NCBI GenBank assembly: GCA_905193155.1
Contig: CAJJNQ010000003.1
Location: forward strand, 1 to 64,000
Origin: an uncultured Christensenella sp.
Lineage (GTDB): Bacteria; Bacillota; Clostridia; Christensenellales; UBA1750
Length of the DNA stretch: 64,000 bases
Direction of reading: 5' to 3'
The notes under the pieces are model-generated. The model saw only the letters and a list, made by a program, of their open reading frames with translations, ran no database searches and was not told the DNA's origin. Shown here piece by piece: positions 29,851 through 38,330 of this stretch. Within the stretch, counting starts at the first letter, position 1, and each line of letters starts with the position of its first letter. Both the position numbers and the translations under genes were made by a program.

Positions 29851-30795
29851 CAATCCCACCGCAACACACGCAAGCCCTGCCGCTGCCAGTGCAAGCGCCG
29901 GCCACCAGAACTGCCCCGTCTGCGGCAAGCGCCCCGGCTCAGACGGTTTATCCGGCGTTTCCGGCGGCCGAGTGCCGGAATAGGTGTTGGTCAGCACAAA
30001 GGTGATTCCTTCCTGCATCACGGTTCCGCAATAGCCCTCCGGCGTGACCTCCGCGGCTGTCCAGCGATAGCTTGCATCCAGCCCTTCCCAGGTGTACCGC
30101 CAGTTGTTCTGCTCGCTCAGCGTCACGGTATCCCAAACCACGCCGTCGCCGCGGATCAACTGCACGGTGATGCTCTTCGGGCGAAGAGTTTCATGCCCCG
30201 CGTCCTGCCAAACCTTGAGCGCCTTGCGCACAGCGGTTTCCGGCTGAGAAGGAATCGCTGTCTTTTCCGGTTTGGCGTTGGCCGTCACGTCATAAACCCA
30301 TTCGTTGCTCTTTTCGTCCTGCTCCGGCAGCATCACGAAGAACGGCGCGCTATCGTACCAATAGCCGCCCTGCTGAAGCCTATCTGTCCGCACGAGATAC
30401 AGCCCCGGCATGAGCTTTGATCCGCCTTTTTGCGGAAACAAGAGCTTTCCGTCCACATCGGTTCTGCCAAAAGCAAAGGGCTGCATCTTGTCCCGCAGCA
30501 CTGCCGCCTCCATCGTTGCAGCAAGCTCGCGCCATTTTTCGTCGTTTTTCCCGCGGATATCCACCGAAAAGGTGCCGAATTCCTTTGTCGCGGTCAGCGC
30601 GCCGGTTTCTTCCATTTCTGCCACGCGGTAGATCGAAACCTGCGCCCCGGCAAGCGCCGCGCCGTCCTTCTGATAGGAAAGATGCAGCTGCAGTTCACGG
30701 TTCAGGTCCACACGCCTCGCCGCCAGCGCCCGGGGCAGTAGTGCGGCCAGCAGCACCAGCGTCAGCAGAATCGCCGCCATTCCTCTCTTCTGCAC
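29830..30795 (-). CDS. Minor pilin / LPXTG-anchored Cna-B-type surface protein
   Basis: 321-residue wall-anchored protein: signal peptide (LLTLVLLAALLPRALA), two Ig-like regions of which the second (about 185-265, with ITVQLIRGDG and YRWTAAEVTPEGY) looks like a Cna-B domain, a Pro-rich spacer, LPQTG at 290-294, a hydrophobic helix and an RRRGS tail. Starts at GTG 9 bases after AAGGAGG. It sits directly after the class C sortase gene, the usual place of a pilus base or minor subunit. Its stop overlaps the start region of the broken sortase. Confidence 0.87.
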   Translation of the reverse strand: MQKRGMAAILLTLVLLAALLPRALAARRVDLNRELQLHLSYQKDGAALAGAQVSIYRVAEMEETGALTATKEFGTFSVDIRGKNDEKWRELAATMEAAVLRDKMQPFAFGRTDVDGKLLFPQKGGSKLMPGLYLVRTDRLQQGGYWYDSAPFFVMLPEQDEKSNEWVYDVTANAKPEKTAIPSQPETAVRKALKVWQDAGHETLRPKSITVQLIRGDGVVWDTVTLSEQNNWRYTWEGLDASYRWTAAEVTPEGYCGTVMQEGITFVLTNTYSGTRPPETPDKPSEPGRLPQTGQFWWPALALAAAGLACVAVGLLRRRGS

Positions 30796-30801
30796 TCCGC
30801 G

Positions 30802-31641
30802 TCACCTCCTTGATGATCCGTTTCGCTGTTCGGTCAGCAGCAATACCGCCAGCAGAATGACCAACAGCGGGATCGCCGCAATCGGCGCGACGAGCAGCGG
30901 CTCGATCTGCAGCGCATCCGCCGTCACGCGGACGGCCTTGGCCTGCGCATCGTTTTCCACGCGATGCCCGCGCACGAGCAGCCGGTGGGTGTTGATGCCA
31001 TAGGGCGTACACGTCACCAGCGTGCAAGAATCCCCACCCTCCGTGATGCCCAGCGCGGCGACCTCCTGCGGCTCCACAATCAGAATCTGATCCACCTCAT
31101 AGGTCAGCGTCTCGTCGAGCACGCGGAGCAGAAAGCGGTCACCCACGGCCAGCTGATCCAGATTGGTGAACAGCCTGGCGCTGGGCAGCCCCCGATGGCC
31201 GGAAAGCACGCAGTGCGTCCCCTCGCCGCCCACGGGCAGGCTCGACCATTCCAGATGCCCCACGGCGATTTGCAGCACCGCGTCGTCCGTGCCGTGATAA
31301 ATGGGCAGCGCGCAGCCGATCTTCGGGATTTCGACAATCCCCATCACGCCGTTGCCGGAGGCATTGAGCAGGCTTTCATATTCCCGCTTCTGCTCTTCCG
31401 TCAGAGCAAAGGCGTTTTCCCGCTTTGGCAGCGTGCGGTTGTACCGATGCGCGGCAGCCCACATCTCCTCATATTCCGTGCGGTCGAGCTGCGCCACGTT
31501 TTCGGCGTAGCTGGTGATGGTGCGTGTCTGGTGGAGTGAGTTCCAATAATCGCTGACGGTGGGGTACAGCAGCAGGAACAGTCCTGCAAGGAGCGCCAGC
31601 ACGAGCAGCAGCGTCATCACGCGATTGCTTTTTTTATTCAT
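30802..31641 (-). CDS. srtC: Class C (pilin-polymerising) sortase
   Basis: 279-residue transpeptidase that joins pilin monomers through lysine-threonine isopeptide bonds at the outer membrane face. An N-terminal membrane helix follows MNKKSNRV; the catalytic His is in VLSGHRG (about 149), Cys211 in TLVTCTPYG, and Arg220 in NTHRLLVRG. A second, C-terminal membrane helix, a class C hallmark, ends in a basic tail. Start placed at MNKKSN with GGGAGAA upstream. It lies between major and minor pilin genes. Confidence 0.94.
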   Translation of the reverse strand: MNKKSNRVMTLLLVLALLAGLFLLLYPTVSDYWNSLHQTRTITSYAENVAQLDRTEYEEMWAAAHRYNRTLPKRENAFALTEEQKREYESLLNASGNGVMGIVEIPKIGCALPIYHGTDDAVLQIAVGHLEWSSLPVGGEGTHCVLSGHRGLPSARLFTNLDQLAVGDRFLLRVLDETLTYEVDQILIVEPQEVAALGITEGGDSCTLVTCTPYGINTHRLLVRGHRVENDAQAKAVRVTADALQIEPLLVAPIAAIPLLVILLAVLLLTEQRNGSSRR

Positions 31642-31713
31642 TGCAGGATTCTCCCTGCCGCTGTGCGCGAGGGAAACCTTTCCCAACGCCGCAGCGGCAA
31701 TCCTCTTTGCGTC

Positions 31714-33144
31714 TTAGTTCTTTGCACTCATGCGCTTGCGGGTCACGAGCAGCACCACCGCCGCCAGCACCAGCGCCGAGCCAACCGCATAGAACACCGT
31801 TGTGCCCGCTCCGCCGGTGGAGGGCAGCTCCGCGCCGGTCTGGTTCAGCACCTTGACCTCGTCAATACCATGGGGGTTCTCTTCCGAAACGTTGACCTTC
31901 CCCTCGTTGTTAATCGTCACCACGACGGGTTCTTTGAGCACATTGTAACCCGCAGGGGCCTCGATTTCTTCGAGATAGTAGGTATCGCTGTCCAGTCCGG
32001 AGATCGTGAACTTGCCGTCCGCAGGAGAAATAAATACCGTTGCCTTCGTCTTATCGTCCGTCCATCCGGTGATTTTATAGTTTTCATCGGCCTGCGCGTA
32101 CAGCTTTTTTCCTTCCTCGTTCTTGTACAACACAAACTTCGCATCGGGACGAGCAGTCTCGTTGCCATCCTTCAGTTCATACTTGAATACGCCAAATTTC
32201 CAGGTATAGGTCTTGGTCTGATCGGGCGCAGTCGTAAACTGACCATTTTCACCATAGGTCAGCTTGCTCTCGTTGTCGTTGCCATTGTCGCCAATGACCG
32301 CCTGATTATTCACCGTCGCGGTGTAGGAAATCACGATGCTGTCATTTGCCTTGAGGGCATCGCAGAAAGCCTGCGTGAATACGACATGGAAGGTGCAACC
32401 GTCTCCAAGTTCGGTCGTCTTTACCGTGTAATTCGCCATGTTAACCGCAGTGCCGTTCAGCGTAACCTTCACACTGTCAGCTCCATCAAAGGTCAAGCCT
32501 GCCGACATTTGATCGTGGAAGATGTAGTTCTGTGTGCCGGCCTGCGCGGTGACGGTGCTGCGGAAGTTCGCGGTCTGGCCGATGTCCGCATCGTTTTTGT
32601 CACCAAACTGGTGGTTGGAATCCTCCTCCACCTTCTTTTCGTTGGTGGGTGCGGCATTCTTTTCCTTCATCGTCACATCAGGATTGGTCGTATTCAGCGC
32701 GCACAGCGTGCCCAGCGTGGAATCGACAAGGTAATAACCAAGGTCAAGGCCCTCGAATTTGACCGTCGTGGAATCCGCCTTTTTCACGCCCTGATTCACG
32801 ATGCTGTTATCCGCAGCATATTTCTGCGCCAGTTTGGCAAAGGCCGCCGCATCAGCGCCCTTCACCCAGGTTACATAGCCCAGCTCATTGGTTGCAAGAT
32901 ACACGTCTTTAATGTCCGTGCTTTCAGCAAAGGCTTTCCAAACAGCATTCGCTTTGTAGGCATACGCGCCGCTCTGCGCGTCATAGCTTTCCAGGTCGAG
33001 CATCCGATAGATGGTATAGGTCTGATCCACAACCGCGTTGTCGATCGTGATGCTTCCCTCACCTGCGGCGAATACATTCACCGTCAGCGTCAGCAGCATT
33101 GCAAGCGCCAGCAGCAGGCCGGCCAGCTTTTTTGCGTTCCTCAT
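31714..33144 (-). CDS. Major pilin, SpaH/EbpB-type, LPSTG anchor
   Basis: 476-residue fimbrial backbone subunit. Signal peptide at 1-27, then an N-terminal domain with two-residue Asn/Asp turns, Cna-B-like domains, the E-box YYLEEIEAPAGYN (Glu promoting internal isopeptide bonds), LPSTG at 440-444, a membrane helix and a KRMSAKN tail. The pilin lysine used for polymerisation is probably in the KTYTWKFGVFKYELKDG region, but I cannot fix it. Upstream of srtC, as expected for its substrate. Confidence 0.92.
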   Translation of the reverse strand: MRNAKKLAGLLLALAMLLTLTVNVFAAGEGSITIDNAVVDQTYTIYRMLDLESYDAQSGAYAYKANAVWKAFAESTDIKDVYLATNELGYVTWVKGADAAAFAKLAQKYAADNSIVNQGVKKADSTTVKFEGLDLGYYLVDSTLGTLCALNTTNPDVTMKEKNAAPTNEKKVEEDSNHQFGDKNDADIGQTANFRSTVTAQAGTQNYIFHDQMSAGLTFDGADSVKVTLNGTAVNMANYTVKTTELGDGCTFHVVFTQAFCDALKANDSIVISYTATVNNQAVIGDNGNDNESKLTYGENGQFTTAPDQTKTYTWKFGVFKYELKDGNETARPDAKFVLYKNEEGKKLYAQADENYKITGWTDDKTKATVFISPADGKFTISGLDSDTYYLEEIEAPAGYNVLKEPVVVTINNEGKVNVSEENPHGIDEVKVLNQTGAELPSTGGAGTTVFYAVGSALVLAAVVLLVTRKRMSAKN

Positions 33145-33193
33145 AAACTCCTCATTCCCTTTCTTGAATAATTTGTTGACGTTTTTTGCGGCT

Positions 33194-36100
33194 TCAGAAA
33201 GACGTGTGATTCTCCCTTCTGCGCCGGGTGTATTTTGCCAACAGGAGTGCAGCCGATCCTGCGATCAGCAGTCCGCCTGCGGTAAACGGAAGCGTACCGG
33301 CCCCGCCGGTGGAGGGCAGTTCGTAATAGGTATTGTTGACGACGGCGGCGTTTTCTCCCCAGGTTCCCGTCGTTTTGTCGGGATGCGTGACCGTGACGGA
33401 AACCTTATCGTAGGCCACAGCCACCCGATAGGTATCGCCGTTTGCAGCGTAGCCCGCGGGCACCGTTGTTTCCTTGAGGATGTAGGTGTGCCCGGAGGGA
33501 ATGTCGGTAAAGCTCACCTCGCCGTCCGTGCCAGACGTTGCCGTCTGCTCCGGCACAGAGACGCTGGTTTTGCCGTCGCCGCGGCAGACAGGGCACTTCG
33601 CGTTGTCGTGGCTGAGCGTGAACACCGCGCCGGGCAGCGCGTTGCCGCGGTTGTCCCTCTTGGTGAATTCCAGCTCACCTAAGTAACCGTGTACCGACGG
33701 AATCGGGAATTCGATCTCCTTTTTGTCCGATACTCCCGTCGAGCTCACAATGCGGTAGGTCAGCGTTGTTTTATCATTGGTGGGATAAATCGCTTCTTCT
33801 TTGAAGCTGCACTGTTCATTTTCCAGGCGCACGCGGTAGACCAGTTCGTAGGTATAAGCGGTCTTTCCGTCGCCCGCGTTCTGCAAAGTATAGCCGGAGT
33901 TCTTCAAATCCCAATGAATCGTGTCGTTCTCGAACTTCGCGGTGTTTTCCGCACTTTCGTCGTGTGTGCCGCGTACTTCATCACCACACTGACTGCGGTT
34001 TTTGTCGTAGAGACCGATGAACTCCACATTCCGCACGTTTTCAGGCGCCGGCAGCGGGTCGCTGGCCACCCAGTCGGCCTCGCTGCTGATCTGCGTGGTT
34101 TCCTTAATCTGCTGGAAGATGTCGTTATAGGCATCCTTCAGCCCCTCGGCATTGGTGCTGTCATAGTAATAACCGGAACCGATGCTGACGCGCAGCCAGT
34201 TCTTGTAGGCTTCCGTGCTGGTTGCGTCACCGATTTCGTAGGTTGTTCCCGTGCGATCCACGACGGAGAATCCGTTAGCTTTCTCACTCTGAGCAATGTA
34301 TTGTTGTATCGTCTGCCCGCCCACATCCACGCCGACAGAGAAGATCGTCGTACCGCTGCCTTTGATCGAATGGGCCATATTTCCGGCACGAATGGCCGCT
34401 TCATCAGAGTAACTCGTGCCATAAGCGCAGGGCTTATTCAAAACGTGATCTCTGAATCTTTCCCCCGCAGAATCATATGGGTCATATCCGAAATAACCGG
34501 AACTGATATAGGTCGTCGGGAAACCGTCGCTCAGGAAGATGATGAATTTATTCTGATTAGCTGCTCCGCTCAGCATATCTTGCGCCAGCTTCAAACCAGC
34601 CTCGATGTTCGTAAATCGACTGTGCGAACCGTTATATCCGCTTGCATTTATGATATTTCCGGTCTGCGTCCTCATGATGTTTTTCAATGTTTTTGTCTGA
34701 TCTCTGTTTGCGCAGGCTTGCAGATCAAAAATCTTATGCGCATCGGTATTAAATGCGACATAGCCGACCTTGCTGATTCCCAGCGAGTTATTCTCCGCAA
34801 AATGGTCAAGGAACTGTTCTGCCGCATCCATTGCCGCCTTATATCGGGTAGAATTGCCAAATTTTGAATTCATCGTGTTCGAAATATCCATCACGATCAC
34901 GACGGCCATATCCGGTTCCTTGACGACTTCCTCAATCCTCTGGCTGGTCCGAACGCGAAGCGTGATGTCAAACACATTCTCCAGCTCCGTCCCGGCAATG
35001 GTCTTGCTCACCGCTACGCCGTCCTCGTCGTTCCTGGTTTCTCCGCCGGGGTTATTCACCTGCACACCCGAAGGCGTGCTATCCTGTGCCGCAACCGCAA
35101 GAGACGGCATCCGCACCGCTTCCTTCTGTACTGCGCAGGCGCTGCTGCTGTATTCCTCAAACCAGCCGCTGTCGCGCAGGAGCATCCAGTTCGTGCCCAC
35201 CGCAGCCTCCGCGATGGAATTGAGGTCGCTACCGTAGAGCAGCACATCGAGCCGCGCGATCAACGCCGTGAAGCTTTCCTCGGTGAGCTCGCCCAGCGCA
35301 AGGGCTTCTTCCAGCCGGACACGCAGCGCTTCGATCGCGGCCATCGTCTCGTCGGAGAGCGCTTCACCCTCCTGCGCGGCGGTTGTTTCCAACACTTCGA
35401 TCTCCGCAGCGAACTGTGCGCCGATCTGCTGCATTTCTTCCTCGGTCAGCTCTGCGCGAACGATCATCGGCGCAGTGGTCACGGTGCGCTTTTCCGCTGT
35501 GCCGTGCGCCGCACAGACGCCATCCCAGGTGTTCTGCTCCAGCGCTGCGCTGATTTGCAGCGAAAGGCTTGCGCCGGGCGCAGTCTTCTGCAGCGCCACG
35601 ACGATGGGTTCCGTGTATTCCCCGGGAATCACGGCCGCGCCGTCCTTCCCGCTCAGGCGGTAAGTGCCCGCCAGCACCTGACAGGGCTGCATCACGCCAT
35701 TCCATTCGCAGGTTTCCGCCGCAACAGCCGCGTTTTCCAGCCAGGACATCTGTGCAAGGTCGAACGCCGCCTGTTCCGCCGTCAGCGGCAACACGCACTC
35801 GATGCGCACATTCGCCGCGCCGTATTCGTCCTCCGCACGATAGGGGCTGAGCTTCATGCTCAGCACGTACTGCACGCTGCGCGCCGCCGTCGCTCCCTTC
35901 GGCTCGTTCAGCATGCCTGTGCTCACCGAAAGCTCTGCCACGAAGGCGGCATCATCCTGCAAGGCTTCAAGCGCAGGGGCTTTAACCTCCGCCCACGCCT
36001 TTTCCAGCGCAATCATCTTCTCCGCGTTGGACACAGCCTTTTTCTGCCCGTCGGTCAGGGCGTCATAGTTCTTGCGCGCCGCGGCCAGCACATCGCTGAT

Positions 36101-37021
36101 CCGGCGGTAAAGTGCGCGCGCCGCGGCATTCTCCACGGTCTGCTCCAACTTTTCCTGCCCGTCCTTGATATCGGGCAGCGCGGCAATCTGCGCCTCCACC
36201 GCTTTGGCCTGCGCCTGTTCTTCCTCAGTCAGTGTGGAGACATCATCCTTGGCATGGTTGTGCTCTTCCAGCCCGCAAATCGGCTCATCCCCGCCCTGCG
36301 TCAGGCAGGCTTCGTTGTGCTGATGTTCCAGTACCTCCAACTTCCCGCAGGCCAGCGCACCGTTTGCGTCCCGGCAGGCGTCTGTATGCTCGTGGAGCTG
36401 GATCTCCGGCTTGCCGCAGACCGGCACGGGTTCGGCAGGCCGTGCCAGTTCAGCGATAGCAGCCGCCTCCGCCGGTTCTTCCATGCTCTGCGCACTCTGC
36501 TGCACAGGAAGATCAGCGGACGTTTCCTTTGCAGCCGACGTTTCTTCCGTCACGGGATCTGTCGGCTCTGCGGCAGGTTCAGGCTCCGTTGTCGTTTCCG
36601 GCAGCGGTTCTTCCTTCTCATCGGCGGCGGGCTGCGCATAACAACCTGCGCTATGCGTATGCACTTCGATCTCCGGCAGACTGCACCAGAGCTTGCCGCT
36701 CGCATCGTAACAGGCGACGTCATGGCGATGTACGACGAAGCCCGCTTCCCCACAGCTCAGTGCGCCGCTGCCGTCGTAGCAATCCTGCGCATGCCGGTGC
36801 GCGCAATAGGTGCAGGAAGGTCCGGAAGCAAAGCATTCCTCGGTGTGCTGATGCTCGGGAATGCCGCAGGAATGTTCCAGCGTGATGGCGGGCAGGATCA
36901 GCGCGTAAGCCGTGCAGAACACCATCACTGCGGCCAGCACCGTGACGATGGTTCGTCTGCGCCGCTTTCTCCGCTCCATCCGAGTCAGGCGCTGCAAACC
37001 GCGCCGCAAATTCGCATCCAT
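33194..37021 (-). CDS. Pilus tip adhesin with Cys/His repeats, VWA and Cna-B domains
   Basis: 1275-residue LPSTG protein. After a basic leader and membrane segment (24-46) come seven copies of a C-x(n)-H-x-H-x(3)-C unit (51-130 and 202-257), separated by a Glu/Thr/Pro-rich linker. A helical region follows (about 260-400), then strands, then a von Willebrand A domain (about 700-960) whose MIDAS begins DISNT. A Cna-B domain (about 1117-1230) contains a CPVC pair. LPSTG is at 1235-1239 with helix and RRRR tail. VWA tip proteins bind host or surface ligands; the Cys/His units look able to bind metal. First structural gene of the pilus operon. Confidence 0.9.
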   Translation of the reverse strand: MDANLRRGLQRLTRMERRKRRRRTIVTVLAAVMVFCTAYALILPAITLEHSCGIPEHQHTEECFASGPSCTYCAHRHAQDCYDGSGALSCGEAGFVVHRHDVACYDASGKLWCSLPEIEVHTHSAGCYAQPAADEKEEPLPETTTEPEPAAEPTDPVTEETSAAKETSADLPVQQSAQSMEEPAEAAAIAELARPAEPVPVCGKPEIQLHEHTDACRDANGALACGKLEVLEHQHNEACLTQGGDEPICGLEEHNHAKDDVSTLTEEEQAQAKAVEAQIAALPDIKDGQEKLEQTVENAAARALYRRISDVLAAARKNYDALTDGQKKAVSNAEKMIALEKAWAEVKAPALEALQDDAAFVAELSVSTGMLNEPKGATAARSVQYVLSMKLSPYRAEDEYGAANVRIECVLPLTAEQAAFDLAQMSWLENAAVAAETCEWNGVMQPCQVLAGTYRLSGKDGAAVIPGEYTEPIVVALQKTAPGASLSLQISAALEQNTWDGVCAAHGTAEKRTVTTAPMIVRAELTEEEMQQIGAQFAAEIEVLETTAAQEGEALSDETMAAIEALRVRLEEALALGELTEESFTALIARLDVLLYGSDLNSIAEAAVGTNWMLLRDSGWFEEYSSSACAVQKEAVRMPSLAVAAQDSTPSGVQVNNPGGETRNDEDGVAVSKTIAGTELENVFDITLRVRTSQRIEEVVKEPDMAVVIVMDISNTMNSKFGNSTRYKAAMDAAEQFLDHFAENNSLGISKVGYVAFNTDAHKIFDLQACANRDQTKTLKNIMRTQTGNIINASGYNGSHSRFTNIEAGLKLAQDMLSGAANQNKFIIFLSDGFPTTYISSGYFGYDPYDSAGERFRDHVLNKPCAYGTSYSDEAAIRAGNMAHSIKGSGTTIFSVGVDVGGQTIQQYIAQSEKANGFSVVDRTGTTYEIGDATSTEAYKNWLRVSIGSGYYYDSTNAEGLKDAYNDIFQQIKETTQISSEADWVASDPLPAPENVRNVEFIGLYDKNRSQCGDEVRGTHDESAENTAKFENDTIHWDLKNSGYTLQNAGDGKTAYTYELVYRVRLENEQCSFKEEAIYPTNDKTTLTYRIVSSTGVSDKKEIEFPIPSVHGYLGELEFTKRDNRGNALPGAVFTLSHDNAKCPVCRGDGKTSVSVPEQTATSGTDGEVSFTDIPSGHTYILKETTVPAGYAANGDTYRVAVAYDKVSVTVTHPDKTTGTWGENAAVVNNTYYELPSTGGAGTLPFTAGGLLIAGSAALLLAKYTRRRRENHTSF

Positions 37022-37037
37022 CCAGCCTTCACCTCCC

Positions 37038-37619
37038 CTATTTGAGACGGCCCATCTGATTCAGCGGCCAGACACGGAACACGATCTTGCCCACGATCTG
37101 TTCTTCCGAAACGCAGCCAACCGTGCTGCTGCGGGAGTCCACCGAGGTCGAGCGGTGGTCACCCATGCAGAAATAGCGGTTTTCCGGCACCTGATAGGGC
37201 AGTTCCAGATCGCAGTCGCCCACCGCTTTCTCCGTCAAATCATCTTCCTCCAGCCGCCGGCCGTCCACATAGACGCTGCCGTTTTCATCCATGTCCACCC
37301 ATTGCCCGGGCAACGCGATGCAGCGCTTGACGAGGATTTTGTTTCCTATGTAAAAAGCGACGAGGTCGCCCGCGGCAAAATCCGATTCCTTGATCGAGAC
37401 GACGATATCGCCCTCCCGCAGCGTCGGTGTCATGGAGCTGCCGTAAATCTGCAAAACCGGCATCCAGATCGTGGCCACGAGCACAGCCACAGCCGCCGCC
37501 ACGATCAGCGTGCAGATTGTGCTGCGCAGCGCGCTGCGGTAGCGGCTGCGATAGCGCACGCGCGCAAGCTCGGTTTGCAGCTGATCCAGAGACGGGATTT
37601 CCTTTGCTGATTTTTTCAT
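37038..37619 (-). CDS. lepB: Signal peptidase I
   Basis: Type I signal peptidase of 193 residues with one N-terminal membrane helix (about 33-55). Catalytic Ser62 is in YGSSMTPTLREGD and Lys98 in ILVKRCIALPG, followed by the conserved FCMGDHRSTSVDSR. Bacterial P-type rather than the ER-type SipW. Dedicated signal peptidases are common in pilus loci, where they process the long pilin signals. Its ATG-proximal part lies after the coiled-coil gene, with a 4-base overlap. Confidence 0.93.
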   Translation of the reverse strand: MKKSAKEIPSLDQLQTELARVRYRSRYRSALRSTICTLIVAAAVAVLVATIWMPVLQIYGSSMTPTLREGDIVVSIKESDFAAGDLVAFYIGNKILVKRCIALPGQWVDMDENGSVYVDGRRLEEDDLTEKAVGDCDLELPYQVPENRYFCMGDHRSTSVDSRSSTVGCVSEEQIVGKIVFRVWPLNQMGRLK

Positions 37620-38116
37620 GCCTTTGCTTTTCTCTCCGTAGCTTTCAATAGATCTGCCAATTCCTCATGCTCCCGATAAAAGCTCTCCATCTTGCGGGAG
37701 ACCCTTTCCCAATAGGCGTTTGAATCCTGCTCGGCCTTGCGGAGCATCTCCGCGCAGCGGGCTTCGGCTTCCTGCACCGTTTGATCGGCCTGCACCTGCG
37801 CTTTCTTCAGCATTTCCTCCGCCCTTTCACGGCTCTCCTGCTCCCGCTGCGCACAAACCGCCTCCTGCCGCCGGCTCAAGTTTTGGATGTTTTCCGTATA
37901 TTGCTCACAGGCGTTCTGCGCGGCCTCAAACACGCCGTTGAGCCGCAGCGAAGCTTCCGCGATCGATCCCGCCTCATCCAACGCAATCCGGCGGCTGCAA
38001 AGCGCTTCCTCAGCGGCTTTCAGTTCTTTCTGCGCCCTTTGCAGCTCCTGGCTCTGGCGGATCAGCATTTCCAGCAATTCTGCGCGGGTCAGGCGGCGGA
38101 TTTCCTTTTCCGTCAT
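37616..38116 (-). CDS. Coiled-coil protein, DivIVA-like composition
   Basis: 166 residues, nearly all predicted helix with heptad-rich, Glu/Gln/Ala/Arg composition, no signal or membrane segment, so cytoplasmic. The stretch EEMLKKAQVQADQTVQEAEA resembles the C-terminal coiled coil of DivIVA-type scaffold proteins. It is the first gene of the pilus operon, with AAGGAGG before the ATG, and overlaps the signal peptidase by 4 bases. I infer it positions the secretion and assembly machinery; not demonstrated. Confidence 0.7.
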   Translation of the reverse strand: MTEKEIRRLTRAELLEMLIRQSQELQRAQKELKAAEEALCSRRIALDEAGSIAEASLRLNGVFEAAQNACEQYTENIQNLSRRQEAVCAQREQESRERAEEMLKKAQVQADQTVQEAEARCAEMLRKAEQDSNAYWERVSRKMESFYREHEELADLLKATERKAKA

Positions 38117-38209
38117 GTTCCTTCCTCCTTTTCACACAAGAACCTCTATGCTTTCCTGTCCCGGCTTATGCCTCCATGTATTTCCAAGTTTTCCATATAG
38201 CGCAGGAAA

Positions 38210-38237
38210 AGTGTATTTTGAAGTATATAGCTGTAAA
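38210..38237 (-). promoter_or_regulatory. Candidate pilus operon promoter
   Basis: TTTACA, 16-base spacer, TACACT on the minus strand, about 95 bases before the coiled-coil gene. The match is modest, which would suit a regulated or phase-dependent operon. The region is AT-rich. Confidence 0.35.
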
Positions 38238-38265
38238 TTCATTCAATTTATTTCAATCAAAAAAA

Positions 38266-38318
38266 GACGCATCGTTCAATGAGAAGTCGTTTTCTTCTCT
38301 GAACGACACGTCCTTTTT
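38266..38318. terminator. Bidirectional terminator between ABC operon and pilus operon
   Basis: GACG-TCGTTCA pairs with TGAACGA-CGTC across a 21-base loop, with T runs on both sides. It ends the ABC exporter transcript and insulates the pilus operon. Confidence 0.85.
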
Positions 38319-38330
38319 TCAATGGCTGTA

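Noticed and set aside
33194..36000. Repeats in the adhesin as a CRISPR-like or tandem DNA array
   Set aside because: The repeats are at protein level, with varying spacing and codons; no regular direct DNA repeats.
35504..37045. Large plus-strand frame over the pilus tip gene
   Set aside because: Antisense of repeats in the adhesin; Cys/His-rich residues come from the other strand.
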